This document shows, one piece after another, positions 16,461-26,082 of a stretch of DNA of 64,000 nucleotides (the stretch's first letter is position 1; each line of letters starts with the position of its first letter). This stretch comes from Bacteroidota bacterium (GTDB lineage Bacteria > Bacteroidota > Bacteroidia > Flavobacteriales > Flavobacteriaceae), in assembly GCA_021793375.1 (NCBI GenBank), contig JAJYSY010000002.1:21745-85744 (forward strand). The letters run 5' to 3'. Position numbers and translations under genes: made by a program. The notes below the pieces were generated by a model that saw only the letters and a program-made list of their open reading frames with translations, was not told the origin of the DNA and did not search any database.

Positions 16461-17225
16461 TTAAAATGCTTCAAATACGCCCAATCCAAAAAGTGCAAAA
16501 TCATATTTAGCCGGATCTTCAGGATCGAGTTTTCTTAAATTTTCATCTAATTCTTTTACTGCTTTTGCATCGTTTTGTTTTCGTTTTAATAGATTTAATT
16601 TACGAGCGATTCTTCCGCTGTGCACATCCAACGGACAAGATAATGTTTTAGGAGAGATTCCTTTCCATAAACCGAAATCTACTCCGTTTTTATCTTTTCT
16701 TACCATCCAACGTAAAAACATATTTATACGTTTTGCAGCAGAATTTTTTAAAGGATCACTGACGTGTTTTTGTGTTCGAGTAGGATGATCTATTTCAAAA
16801 AATATTTTCTTAAAATGATGTATAGCTTTTTGTGTAGAAAACTCATCGGTGTATTTTGTAAATATATTTTCTAATCCACCGTGATTTTTATAAATATGTT
16901 GTAAAGCGCGTGTGAAATACTTAAAATCTTCTCCGTTAAAAGTTCGGTGTACAAATCCTTCTAAATCTTTTCTGTCTTTTTCTGAAGCATTTTTAATGAA
17001 ATCAGCAGGAGAATTCCACAGTAATTCCATCATTTTATTTCCACTTTTTAAGATTGTTTTTCTATTTCCCCAAGCGATGGTTGCTATCAAAAAACCGGAA
17101 ATTTCAATATCTTCTTTTTTTATAAATTGATGTGGAATTTGAATAGGATCTGTAGTAATAAATTCAGGATTGTTGTATTGTTTTACTTTATAATCAAGAA
17201 AATCTTTTTGCTCTGCAAGCGTCAT
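16461..17225 (-). CDS. TIGR02757/DUF2400 family protein
   Basis: Soluble protein of 254 residues resembling the TIGR02757 (DUF2400) family, with characteristic stretches IATIAWGNRKTILKSG, FVHRTFNGEDFKYF and KRINMFLRWMVRKDKNGVDFG. The segment CPLDVHSGRIARKLNLLKRKQ resembles a DNA-glycosylase-like helical region, which is why the family has been connected with base-excision proteins, but catalytic activity is not established. It lies between the histidine kinase and pssA, all leftward, with gaps of about 65-75 bases. Confidence 0.8.
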   Translation of the reverse strand: MTLAEQKDFLDYKVKQYNNPEFITTDPIQIPHQFIKKEDIEISGFLIATIAWGNRKTILKSGNKMMELLWNSPADFIKNASEKDRKDLEGFVHRTFNGEDFKYFTRALQHIYKNHGGLENIFTKYTDEFSTQKAIHHFKKIFFEIDHPTRTQKHVSDPLKNSAAKRINMFLRWMVRKDKNGVDFGLWKGISPKTLSCPLDVHSGRIARKLNLLKRKQNDAKAVKELDENLRKLDPEDPAKYDFALFGLGVFEAF

Positions 17226-17300
17226 CGAAGTATTGATTTTTTACTTTTTATAATTTTTTCTTTTATCTTAACTTTTAATTTAAATGAAAGTTGTACAAAA

Positions 17301-18053
17301 CTAATCTTCTTTAAAATAATATAAGCCTATATTAAATAATATATAAACCAGAATAATAACAGGAAGTGCAATAAATTTCAATACATAAATTGCTGCGGCT
17401 GAAAATATAATCAGTAAATATCTATACCAATTTTCTTTAAAGCTGAAATTTTTAAACTTTAATCCAAAAAGTGGTAATTCTACATTAAGTATAAAACAGC
17501 TGAAAATAGTTAAACACAGCAAAAACCATTTATTTAATAAGATTAAAGAAACAAGTTCTGAGTTTTGATAAGTCAAAATCAGAGGAATGCTAAAAATAAG
17601 AATTGCATTTGCCGGCGTGGGTAATCCTATAAAAGAAGAAGTTTGCCGAGAATCAATATTAAATTTTGCCAATCTATATCCGGAAGCCAAGGTGATTGTT
17701 AACCCTATTAAAGCAATAACAGGCAAATCAAATTCAAAAGCAGGGATTTTTTCCCAACGCAAAAAAACGCCTTCTGTTTCTGTTGAAAAAGATCTGTTTA
17801 GTAGTTGCACCATTACAATTCCCGGGGCTAATCCGCTGGTGATTAAATCTGCTAAAGAATCTAACTGCAATCCCAATTCACTGGGAACTCTTAAAAGTCT
17901 GGCGAAAAATCCGTCAAAAAAATCAAAAAAAATTCCTATTCCCACAAAAACAGCTGCAAAAACCAAATGATTTTGCACCGCAAGAATAACGGCAATACTG
18001 CCAGCAGCCATATTACATAAAGTAAAAAAGTTGGGAATAAATTTTCTAATCAT
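17301..18053 (-). CDS. pssA: CDP-diacylglycerol-serine O-phosphatidyltransferase
   Basis: Membrane enzyme of 250 residues that condenses CDP-diacylglycerol with L-serine to make phosphatidylserine, the precursor of phosphatidylethanolamine. The CDP-alcohol phosphatidyltransferase signature DxxDGxxAR..GxxxxxxDxxxD is visible as FFDFFDGFFARLLRVPSE followed by LGLQLDSLADLI. About seven or eight hydrophobic segments; length is right for bacterial PssA of the membrane type. The N-terminus RKFIPNFFTLCNMAAGSIA is typical for the family. Housekeeping lipid gene next to the envelope acyltransferase cluster. Confidence 0.9.
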   Translation of the reverse strand: MIRKFIPNFFTLCNMAAGSIAVILAVQNHLVFAAVFVGIGIFFDFFDGFFARLLRVPSELGLQLDSLADLITSGLAPGIVMVQLLNRSFSTETEGVFLRWEKIPAFEFDLPVIALIGLTITLASGYRLAKFNIDSRQTSSFIGLPTPANAILIFSIPLILTYQNSELVSLILLNKWFLLCLTIFSCFILNVELPLFGLKFKNFSFKENWYRYLLIIFSAAAIYVLKFIALPVIILVYILFNIGLYYFKED

Positions 18054-18151
18054 CTATAGCGTATGTGTGAGTAACAGATTTCAAAAATACTTTTTAAAAT
18101 TATAGAAACAATTTTAAAATCTAATAATTTCATCTGTTTTTTAAGTAAATT

Positions 18152-19810
18152 TTAAAATTGAAAATAAATAAAAGGCTGTGTTCCGGATCCTGCGGTAGCA
18201 TAAACCAACCAAAAAACTAAACCTATCATTGCTCCTTTCACAATTATGGGCATTTTATAAAATCCTAAACTTGCTTTTTTCACGATTTTCTTTGGTAAGA
18301 AATGCCAAATAAAACCAACTAAAAGTAAGATTAAAACATATTGATAAGCTTGAATTACAATCCACCAATTTTGAGGTTCCCATTGTAGATTTGTAATATT
18401 ATTAATCACTTCCAAAGCTATGGAAAAATCTTTTGCTCTAAAGAAAATCCAACAAAAACACACAAAATGAAAAGTGATTAAAACAGAAATAAATCGCCAG
18501 GTTTTGGTAATCCATTTTGGTGAATTTTCTCTTTTTGGAAATAATGTCATCACTAATTTATGAAAAGCTAAAGCTAATCCGTGTAAAGCTCCCCAAACAA
18601 TAAATCTTAAACTCGCACCATGCCATAATCCTCCCAATAACATGGTGGTCATCAAATTAAAATTGGTAAACAATGCTTTTCTGCTGTCTTTTACAAACAA
18701 GATGGTCATCAAGAAAACCAATAAACTTCCGCTTGCGATATATAAAGGATAAGGAGATTTTTCCCACATATAAATTCCCCACCAAATGACACCTATAAAA
18801 AATAAAGAAGGAAATAAATATCCGCCAAAACTTCCTCTTCTGTTTCCTCCTACAGAAATGTATAAGAAATCTTTTAACCAAGTTGATAAAGAAATATGCC
18901 AACGCCTCCAAAATTCTGTGATAGAAGCAGATTGATAAGGAACATCAAAGTTGATGGGTAATCTGTATCCCAACAACAAAGCAATTCCTATGGCCATATC
19001 TGAATATCCAGAAAAATCACAATAAATCTGAATGGCATATCCATAAGTTGCCAACAAATTTTCTATTGCAGAATAAGAATTTGGAGCGTCAAAAACTCGA
19101 TCTACAAAGTTGACAGAAATATAATCTGAAATAACAGCTTTTTTCAATAATCCTCCTATAATCAACAAAATAGCTTCATTTAATTCTGCTTTGGTGAGTT
19201 TTATTTTGCTGTATATTTGAGGTAAAAAATCTTTAGCCCTCACAATTGGTCCGGCAACAAGCTGTGGAAAAAAGGAAATGTAAAATATATAATCTAAAAA
19301 AGTTTCTGCAAGTTTTACTTCTTTTCTGTAGATTTCAATAATATAACTGATGGATTGAAAAGTAAAAAATGAAATTCCCACCGGAAGAATTATCGCTTTA
19401 AAATGAAAATCATTTCCGGTAAGATAATTGACGTTTTCTATAAAAAAATTAGTGTATTTAAAATATGCTAAAACCCCAAGATTGGAAATCACACTGAGTA
19501 CTAAATATATTTTTTTTCGAAGAGGATTTTCTTCATTATGAATCAATCTGGCTAAAAAATAATCTAAAATTGTAGTTCCAACCAACAATAAAAAATATAA
19601 TCCGCTGGATTTATAATAGAAAAACAAAGAAAAAATTACCACATACAGCAAACGCAATCTGAATTGGCGTCGCATTAAAATGTAAAAAATATAAAATGCA
19701 GTAAATAATCCTAAAAATAACCCTGAGTTAAACAACAAAGGATTTTCCGGATCATAAGTAAACCAAGATTTCCAATCTTCTAATAAATTAAGCAAAAAAT
19801 CCCAACTCAT
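18152..19810 (-). CDS. MBOAT-family O-acyltransferase (AlgI-like)
   Basis: Integral-membrane acyltransferase of 552 residues and about eleven hydrophobic segments. The hallmark region FWRRWHISLSTWLKDFLYIS at about residues 300-319 and the active-site histidine in GGLWHGAS (His397) identify it as MBOAT of the AlgI/PatA/DltB type, which moves acetyl groups from the cytoplasm across the membrane for transfer to polysaccharide or peptidoglycan. The two genes upstream encode SGNH proteins (4-base overlap with the nearest), like the AlgJ/AlgX or PatB partners, so the three likely form one O-acetylation unit. The polymer acceptor is unknown. Last gene of the operon. Confidence 0.9.
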   Translation of the reverse strand: MSWDFLLNLLEDWKSWFTYDPENPLLFNSGLFLGLFTAFYIFYILMRRQFRLRLLYVVIFSLFFYYKSSGLYFLLLVGTTILDYFLARLIHNEENPLRKKIYLVLSVISNLGVLAYFKYTNFFIENVNYLTGNDFHFKAIILPVGISFFTFQSISYIIEIYRKEVKLAETFLDYIFYISFFPQLVAGPIVRAKDFLPQIYSKIKLTKAELNEAILLIIGGLLKKAVISDYISVNFVDRVFDAPNSYSAIENLLATYGYAIQIYCDFSGYSDMAIGIALLLGYRLPINFDVPYQSASITEFWRRWHISLSTWLKDFLYISVGGNRRGSFGGYLFPSLFFIGVIWWGIYMWEKSPYPLYIASGSLLVFLMTILFVKDSRKALFTNFNLMTTMLLGGLWHGASLRFIVWGALHGLALAFHKLVMTLFPKRENSPKWITKTWRFISVLITFHFVCFCWIFFRAKDFSIALEVINNITNLQWEPQNWWIVIQAYQYVLILLLVGFIWHFLPKKIVKKASLGFYKMPIIVKGAMIGLVFWLVYATAGSGTQPFIYFQF

Positions 19811-21273
19811 CTACTCTGTTTATTTTGCATATATAAGTAATAAGCATACATTATGGCTTCATTAAATAATTCTGCGGAATATTGATATCCTTTTTCAGAA
19901 TAATGCACATAATCTTTGGAAATTATTCCTTTTGAAAAATTTTCTCTAATCAGATTTTTTCCACCTAAAACTGAAAACAAATCCCAAACAGCAAAATTTT
20001 CTTTTCCCGCTAAGTTTTTCAAACAAGAAGTATAATTTTCTTCATAAGTATTAGGAAATTGTCTTTTTAATAAAGAGGGCGGCGGAGTGGTAAAAAGAAT
20101 AGGGATATCAGGATGATTTTTACGGATATTTTTTATAAAAGTTTGCAGTCTTTCTTTATATTTTTCTTTTTCTAAATTATCGTGTGCTTCATTGGTTCCC
20201 AAAGAAATAATCAATAAATCCGGAGCTAATGTTTTAAGTTCATCAAAGAAAAGAGAAGTTTTGTTATAATCAGCAAATCTTGCTCCATTTACGCCAATTC
20301 CACTATAGATAACTCCGGGTTGATCATTTTCTAAAACAAATCCGTTTAAGGAATATTTTTCTTTATTTCCGTTGGCTAAAAACCAAATAGATTCCATTGC
20401 TTTTTCTGAATGCAAAACAAAATCATCTTGATTTTTATCAAAGTTTAAAATTTGAAAATCTGTGTGATTTACAGGTTGTGGTTTTTCTGATTTCACGGGA
20501 ATTATCAGTTTATCTCCTGCTCTTATCGCATTGGAATGCAGATTATTTGCTTTTTTTATGTCAGCTATACCCACACCGTATTTTTGTGCGATTATAGATA
20601 AAGCTTCTCCGGATTTAATGAGATGAGTTTTTCTTTCTATTGTATATTTTTTAAAAGAAATCGGTTTATTAGTTTTTGCCGGAACATAAAAATTTGCAGT
20701 TTTTGGGGTGAGTAATTTTAAAGTATTGAAATAATATTTTTCGTCTTTAATTTTTAAATTCACCGCAAAATCTTTGAATTTTGTTGTCAATCCAAATCCA
20801 CTCACGCCTATAGAATCTATTTCTTTGGCAAAAATATTTCTCTTTCCTTCCCAAGGAACAGAAGAGGAATAAGTCACTTCTTTAATTCCGTTAGTATTAG
20901 CTAAATTATAAGGAAAAGTAAATCCTAATCCGGCATTTCCAAATCTTTCTTGAAAAAGCGTTCTGTTTTTTCCGGTGAAAAATCCGGCTTGAATATGAGA
21001 ATCTCCAATATGAACAATTCTTACTTTTGATTTTTTTCCTAAATCCAGCTGATATAATTTTTCAAAAAAATCTTCTAAAACTTCTGTGTTTAGCAATTCT
21101 TTGTTTTCTGCAGAAAGTTTTACAAAATCTTTCTTTATGGAAAAATCATTTACTGCTGCAATTTCAGCGTCAAAATCTTGAGCTGATAAAACACCGAAAA
21201 CCAAACAAAATTTGATCAAACTTATTTTACGAAGTAGAAACATCAGCGGTATCTTTTTGCAATTCTTTTTCAT
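19807..21273 (-). CDS. Exported SGNH hydrolase/acetyltransferase with internal LysM domain
   Basis: Predicted periplasmic protein of 488 residues. Signal peptide ends near residue 31 (GVLSAQ); an internal ATG (21243, residue 11) is an equally good start and would cut the overlap with the upstream gene from 47 to 17 bases. SGNH blocks: GDSH at 90-93, the glycine segment IGVNGARF near 327, GTNE at 359-362, and DYVH at 454-457. Unusually, a LysM domain (residues about 216-262: HLIKSGEALSIIAQKYGV then IRAGDKLIIPV) is inserted between the blocks. LysM binds peptidoglycan, so this may place the catalytic domain on the cell wall. It overlaps the MBOAT gene by four bases and most likely receives acetyl groups from it, or removes them. 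Confidence 0.85.
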   Translation of the reverse strand: MKKNCKKIPLMFLLRKISLIKFCLVFGVLSAQDFDAEIAAVNDFSIKKDFVKLSAENKELLNTEVLEDFFEKLYQLDLGKKSKVRIVHIGDSHIQAGFFTGKNRTLFQERFGNAGLGFTFPYNLANTNGIKEVTYSSSVPWEGKRNIFAKEIDSIGVSGFGLTTKFKDFAVNLKIKDEKYYFNTLKLLTPKTANFYVPAKTNKPISFKKYTIERKTHLIKSGEALSIIAQKYGVGIADIKKANNLHSNAIRAGDKLIIPVKSEKPQPVNHTDFQILNFDKNQDDFVLHSEKAMESIWFLANGNKEKYSLNGFVLENDQPGVIYSGIGVNGARFADYNKTSLFFDELKTLAPDLLIISLGTNEAHDNLEKEKYKERLQTFIKNIRKNHPDIPILFTTPPPSLLKRQFPNTYEENYTSCLKNLAGKENFAVWDLFSVLGGKNLIRENFSKGIISKDYVHYSEKGYQYSAELFNEAIMYAYYLYMQNKQSR

Positions 21274-22777
21274 GTTGTATTTTTAGTTCTTCCTGACGAA
21301 GACTATCTTTTTTCCTTTCCTTTTTTTCTTGTTGTTTTTTTATTTCTTTTTGTTTTACTTTATATTCTTCAAATCCTTTATCTATATTTTTATAAATCAA
21401 TTCTGCAATTTCTCTTGCCCCATTCGGATTGAAATGCGTATAATCTTTATTGGCTTTTTGCGGTTCTTCTTCTACCCATTTCACCATACTTCCTTCGCCA
21501 CCCATCAAAGCATATAAGTTGATAAATCCTGCTTTTTCTTCTGCTGCATAAGATTTTTGTGCTGCCAATAAATAATTTACCGCAGAATCTGTTTGCATTC
21601 TTGTATCATATTTTTTTGCTTTATCAGCAATTGAAATTACTAAAACAGAAGATTTCGGAAAAAGTTTTCTTACATAAGAAACCACATTTTTCATTCTTGA
21701 GCTATACCAAGCATAATTAAAAGAATCTGAATTTAAAACATTTGTTCCAAAATGTAAGACAATTAAATCATAATTCAACTCATTTTGAAAAGCATGCATC
21801 AAATCTCTTTTCAGTTGTGTAATGGGCAATCCTGAATTTCCTCTTTTAGAAAAATTATCTACTTGAACTCCTGTTGGAATATCAAAATTCACCCCATAAA
21901 AAGGTATGGAATCCGCTTTTTCAAAATGCAATTCAAAATTGTTTAAAACTCCTGATTTTAATGCTAATTTATTTAGTTTTTCCGCAGATTTCAACTCAAA
22001 AGAAGTTGTGTCTTTTAAAGTTATCATTTTAACTTCAGCAGAATCATTTGTAGAATTTCCATAATATAAAACAGGATTTGGCAAAAGATTATCTCCTGCA
22101 TTTACCCCGGATTTATAACTCACCGAAGGATAACCCAAACTATCTTCTGCATAAAAAACCATTCCTGTTAATCCAAAAGGAAAATCTTTATCATGTTTTT
22201 TCATAAAAGAATAAGTTTTCCAATTATTTGAAAATCTATGGATTATACTTGCTCTGCTGTTTGCAGATTCCGAAGTAATAGGAACAAATCCTACTCCTCT
22301 TCCTCCGTATTTCTCTTGAAATTTTCTTCTGATATCTTGTACAATCAAATCTCCATCCGTCATCGAATCTCCAAAATAAGCGATTCTAACTTTTTCATCA
22401 TCAGGATTTTCTTCTAATAACGCCAATTGTTTATAGAAAAATTCCAGATAAGTTTCTTTTTCTAAATCTTCTGTTCTTGCATCCACAATTTTAGGTTCTT
22501 CCGGAGTAGATTTTTCAACTGGTTTTTCTGTGGTATCTTTTATTTTTTCTTCTATTAATTTTTCTTCTTTTTCTATCTCAATTTTCACGGAATCCTCCTC
22601 TTCTTCTGTTTCCATTGCAGATTCCATCCATTCATCAACAGCTTGGTGTTCTTTATCTAACGCTGTTGTTTCAGGAAAAATATTTTCAGGCAAAATCTTC
22701 TTGAAAAACAAGAAAAAGCTCACTGCCAATAATAAAGTGAGTATAGCGGATTTCCAAGATTTTTTATTAGAATGCAC
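21227..22777 (-). CDS. Membrane-anchored SGNH-family protein
   Basis: Protein of 516 residues with one N-terminal transmembrane anchor (about residues 10-28), a glutamate- and lysine-rich linker (about 42-115), and an SGNH domain: GDSMTDGD at 136, GNSGLP near 313, GTN at 344-346 and DYTH at 445-448. A strongly charged C-terminal helix (about 465-505, KQKEIKKQQEKKERKK) is a predicted coiled coil. It starts the leftward operon that continues with a second SGNH protein and MBOAT. By analogy with AlgX/AlgJ or PatB it may transfer acetyl groups outside the membrane. The paired SGNH genes are probably an old duplication that diverged. Confidence 0.8.
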   Translation of the reverse strand: MHSNKKSWKSAILTLLLAVSFFLFFKKILPENIFPETTALDKEHQAVDEWMESAMETEEEEDSVKIEIEKEEKLIEEKIKDTTEKPVEKSTPEEPKIVDARTEDLEKETYLEFFYKQLALLEENPDDEKVRIAYFGDSMTDGDLIVQDIRRKFQEKYGGRGVGFVPITSESANSRASIIHRFSNNWKTYSFMKKHDKDFPFGLTGMVFYAEDSLGYPSVSYKSGVNAGDNLLPNPVLYYGNSTNDSAEVKMITLKDTTSFELKSAEKLNKLALKSGVLNNFELHFEKADSIPFYGVNFDIPTGVQVDNFSKRGNSGLPITQLKRDLMHAFQNELNYDLIVLHFGTNVLNSDSFNYAWYSSRMKNVVSYVRKLFPKSSVLVISIADKAKKYDTRMQTDSAVNYLLAAQKSYAAEEKAGFINLYALMGGEGSMVKWVEEEPQKANKDYTHFNPNGAREIAELIYKNIDKGFEEYKVKQKEIKKQQEKKERKKDSLRQEELKIQHEKELQKDTADVSTS

Positions 22778-22933
22778 TGAAATTTAGATTTTAAAAACAC
22801 AAAAGTACAAAACCAAGCTAAATTTTTAGCTATAAAAACTCTTCAAGCTGAGTTTAAAATGATTTTACAAATTAAAACAAGGGGATTTACAAAAAAAATT
22901 AAAATTTTATTATATAAATTAAAAGAGAAGTTT

Positions 22934-22941
22934 TATCTTTG
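22934..22941 (+). promoter_or_regulatory. -7 promoter box of the small membrane protein gene
   Basis: TATCTTTG matches TAnnTTTG perfectly and ends 20 bases upstream of the ATG at 22962, supporting that this small gene is expressed on its own. Confidence 0.55.
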
Positions 22942-22961
22942 AAAAAAATTAGCAACAAGAC

Positions 22962-23132
22962 ATGATAGAATTTCAACAATGGCTCGGTTTCGTGTTATTT
23001 GCCTTTATCGGTTTGGCAGGTTTTTGGGTAATGCTCTTTATCTTAGGGTTTTTACCTTATTGGATTTTTGGATATTTCAAAGATCTTAAAAGACAGAAAA
23101 AAGCGGAACAACCTGAAGAGCTAAACGCTTAA
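22962..23132 (+). CDS. Small single-pass or hairpin membrane protein (56 residues)
   Basis: Short gene of 56 codons. The translation MIEFQQWLGFVLFAFIGLAG begins a long hydrophobic stretch (about residues 8-40, with a WVMLFILGFLPYWIFGYF core) and ends with a basic-acidic tail (KDLKRQKKAEQPEELNA). It has a good TATCTTTG promoter box 20 bases upstream and a terminator hairpin downstream, the marks of a real independent gene. No family recognised. Stands alone between divergent envelope genes; role unknown, perhaps a membrane-associated regulator or respiratory accessory peptide, which cannot be judged from sequence. Confidence 0.65.
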   Translation: MIEFQQWLGFVLFAFIGLAGFWVMLFILGFLPYWIFGYFKDLKRQKKAEQPEELNA

Positions 23133-23153
23133 GAAATTAAAACTATATACAGT

Positions 23154-23192
23154 AAAAAACATGCGAAAAACTTTTTTTGCGTGTTTTTTATT
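23154..23192 (+). terminator. Terminator after the small membrane protein gene
   Basis: AAAAAACATGCGAAAAA pairs, with a G-T pair and one mismatch, with TTTTTTGCGTGTTTTTT and is followed by more T. It lies 21 bases after the stop codon. Confidence 0.6.
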
Positions 23193-23296
23193 TTTCTGAT
23201 TTTAAAGAATTTTTCAGGCTTCTTTTTCTTTTTTTGTGATTTATACAATAAGCCGAAAATAAATATGTTCTTTAATAAACACAGTATTCTTTTCTA

Positions 23297-24370
23297 TTGA
23301 AATTTAAAGTTTCTTTAATATTATTTTTCGTGGTGTGTAGTTTGCAAGCGCAGACTGCACGAAAATATTCAAATGAATTTTTGAATATCGGTGTGGGGGC
23401 AGATGCTTTTGGTAAAGCAAATACAGTGGTGGCCTCTACAGCTGATGTGAATTCCGGATATTGGAATCCGGCCGGATTAATCAATGTTGAAGACTATGAA
23501 ATTTCTCTGATGCACGCGGCTTATTTTGCCAATATTGCCAACTATGATTATATCGGCGGGGCTATGCCGTTGGATGATGGAAAAAGCGCTGTAGCTTTTA
23601 GCATGATTCGTTTTGGTGTAGATGATATTATGAATACCACAAAACTGATTGATGACCAAGGAGTAATTAATTATGATCGTATCAGTCTTTTTTCTGCTGC
23701 AGATTATGCTTTTACTTTTTCTTATGCTCGACAAACTCCTGTTGAAGGACTTTCTTATGGAGCAAACGCAAAAGTAATCAGAAGAATTATTGGGAAATTT
23801 GCTGATTCTTGGGGTTTTGGATTTGATGTTGGCTTGCAATATCACACCGAAAATAATTGGAGTTTTGGATTGATGGCAAGAGATATTACTACTACTTACA
23901 ACACTTGGAGTATTGATAAAAACAGATATAAAGATATTCAGGATGCTGTGGAAGGACAAAATCAAGAATTACCGGAAACAACAGAAATCACTCTTCCAAA
24001 ATTACAGTTAGGAGTTGCCAAATCATTTGATTTTCATGAAGATTGGCAAGTTCAAACAGAATTAAATCTACATACAAGATTTACCAAAACCCATGATATT
24101 ATTTCTACTTCTGCAATGAGTATAACACCTTCTTTTGGATTTGAAGTAGGATATATCAATATGGTTTATCTTCGCGGAGGAATAGGAAATTTCCAAAATG
24201 AAGAACAGTTTGATGGAAGCGACAGACTTGGTTTTCAACCTAACTTTGGGGTAGGTTTCAAATATAAAGGAATTAAAGTAGATTATGCTTTTACAGATAT
24301 CGGCGATCAAAGTATAGCTTTATATTCCAATGTTTTTTCTATTAGTTTAGATTGGAGTATCTTTCGATAA
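23297..24370 (+). CDS. PorV/PorQ-like outer-membrane protein
   Basis: Outer-membrane barrel protein of 357 residues resembling the PorV/PorQ family, which in Bacteroidota is linked to the type IX secretion system. Signal peptide: KVSLILFFVVCSLQAQ. The mature start ARKYSNEFLNIGVGADAFG, then STADVNSGYWNPAGL, is typical of the family. Many amphipathic strands follow, ending SISLDWSIFR. The start codon is TTG at 23297: no ATG lies upstream in frame near enough, and the signal peptide is complete from it. It is close to lnt but probably has its own promoter. PorV versus PorQ cannot be separated by eye. Confidence 0.78.
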   Translation: MKFKVSLILFFVVCSLQAQTARKYSNEFLNIGVGADAFGKANTVVASTADVNSGYWNPAGLINVEDYEISLMHAAYFANIANYDYIGGAMPLDDGKSAVAFSMIRFGVDDIMNTTKLIDDQGVINYDRISLFSAADYAFTFSYARQTPVEGLSYGANAKVIRRIIGKFADSWGFGFDVGLQYHTENNWSFGLMARDITTTYNTWSIDKNRYKDIQDAVEGQNQELPETTEITLPKLQLGVAKSFDFHEDWQVQTELNLHTRFTKTHDIISTSAMSITPSFGFEVGYINMVYLRGGIGNFQNEEQFDGSDRLGFQPNFGVGFKYKGIKVDYAFTDIGDQSIALYSNVFSISLDWSIFR

Positions 24371-24418
24371 TTGATTAATTTTGTGTTCTTTTTTGAAAAC
24401 CTTTAGTCCAATCTCTAC

Positions 24419-26017
24419 ATGAGAAACTTTTTATATGCTACAATTTCAGGAATAACTTTAGCTTTGGCTTGGCCAACTTATGGTTTTCCTTTATTGCTGT
24501 TTTTTGCATTTGTTCCCCTACTCTATGTTGAATTTAATATCAGAAATAATCCACAGAAAAAAGGAGGTTGGAAAGTGTTTTTTCTCACCTATTGGGGATT
24601 TCTTATTTGGAATATTATCACTACTTCTTGGATTTATTATTCCACTGCAGTAGGAATGGTTTTTGCCATTGTTGTCAACACTTTGTTGATAACTTTAGTG
24701 GTAATTATTTATCATCATGTAGCAAAAAAAATCAACTTTTTAGCCGGAGTAGTTTTCCTAATCACCCTTTGGATTTCTTTTGAGTATTTTCATTTAGATT
24801 GGGATTTTTCTTGGCCTTGGCTAAATCTTGGAAATGGTTTTTCTGAATATCCACAATGGATTCAATGGTATGAATACACCGGAACTTTTGGAGGAACTTT
24901 ATGGGTTTTAGCAGGAAATTTAATCCTCTTAAGAACTTTGCTGTTATTTAAACAAGAAAAAGAAAAAAGCATTTTATACAGAGGAATTTTACAAGTTGTA
25001 TTATTGATTTGCATTCCTATTGGAATCTCCTATTATATATGGAATAATTATGAGGTGGAAGAAGATTCTAAAAACTTAGAAGTTTTAATTTTACAGCCTA
25101 ATATTGATCCTTACAATGAAAAATACAACACTAATGACGAACGCATTGGGCTATTATTAAAACAACTCACCGAGGAAAATATTTCTACAAAAACGCGATT
25201 GGTTATTGCTCCTGAAACTGTTTTTGCAGATGGAACAGATCGCAGTAATTTTGAAAATTCCCCTGCTTATAAATACGGATTAGAAATCATAGATAAATAT
25301 CCTAACACTGCTTTTATGGCAGGAATTTCTTTTTATGATTTGATAAGAAATGAAGAAGAAATAAAACCACAAACTAACTTCTTAAGACCCGGATTATGGT
25401 TTAATGATTATAACTCAGCTTATATTTTAGCTCCGGGATATCAAGATCAAATTTATGATAAATCAAAATTGGTTGTAGGGGTAGAAACTTTTCCTTTTCA
25501 AAGTGTTTTAAAACCACTTTTAGGAGATATTATGTTGGATTTAGGCGGAACCGTAGCTATGAAAACTACTCAACCTGACAGAGGTGTTTTTGATTTTGCA
25601 GAAGATGATACCACCGGTCCTATTATTTGTTATGAATCTGTGTATGGAGAATTTGTGAACGGATATGTCAATAATGGCGCACAGTTTTTAACTATTATCA
25701 CCAATGATGCTTGGTGGGAAAACACCCAAGGACACAAACAACATTTGAGTTATGCTCGTTTGCGTGCTATAGAAAATAGAAGAGATATTGCCAGAAGTGC
25801 AAATACCGGTATTTCTGCAATCATCAATCAAAAAGGAGAGGTTTTAAAGAAAACTAAATACGAAGAACAAACTGCAATAAAAGGAGATATTTATTTAAAT
25901 GATAAAATTACTTTTTACACCAAACACGGAGATTATATTGCTCGAGTTTCTAATTTTATGACTTTATTTATTTTTTTATTTGCTGTTTTTAGAAGAAGAA
26001 AACCTTTATTTGTTTAA
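24419..26017 (+). CDS. lnt: Apolipoprotein N-acyltransferase
   Basis: Membrane enzyme of 532 residues that adds the third acyl chain to the N-terminal cysteine of lipoproteins. Six or seven membrane helices cover about residues 1-210, followed by a periplasmic nitrilase-fold domain. The catalytic triad is visible as the glutamate in IAPETVFADG, the lysine in IYDKSKLVVG and the cysteine in GPIICYESVYG. The segment TNDAWW is family-typical. A last membrane helix (FMTLFIFLFAVF) lies near the C-terminus. The window encodes several lipoproteins that this enzyme would modify. Followed after 65 bases by the divIC-like gene in the same direction. Confidence 0.93.
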   Translation: MRNFLYATISGITLALAWPTYGFPLLLFFAFVPLLYVEFNIRNNPQKKGGWKVFFLTYWGFLIWNIITTSWIYYSTAVGMVFAIVVNTLLITLVVIIYHHVAKKINFLAGVVFLITLWISFEYFHLDWDFSWPWLNLGNGFSEYPQWIQWYEYTGTFGGTLWVLAGNLILLRTLLLFKQEKEKSILYRGILQVVLLICIPIGISYYIWNNYEVEEDSKNLEVLILQPNIDPYNEKYNTNDERIGLLLKQLTEENISTKTRLVIAPETVFADGTDRSNFENSPAYKYGLEIIDKYPNTAFMAGISFYDLIRNEEEIKPQTNFLRPGLWFNDYNSAYILAPGYQDQIYDKSKLVVGVETFPFQSVLKPLLGDIMLDLGGTVAMKTTQPDRGVFDFAEDDTTGPIICYESVYGEFVNGYVNNGAQFLTIITNDAWWENTQGHKQHLSYARLRAIENRRDIARSANTGISAIINQKGEVLKKTKYEEQTAIKGDIYLNDKITFYTKHGDYIARVSNFMTLFIFLFAVFRRRKPLFV

Positions 26018-26082
26018 TTTTAATTTTCATTTAAAAAGATAATAGAAATTATTATCTTATCATTTTTCATATTTCTATTTAT

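Noticed and set aside
23477..23965. 162-codon open frame antisense to the PorV/PorQ-like gene
   Set aside because: No recognisable motif; the plus-strand gene has signal peptide and barrel strands, so this is its shadow.
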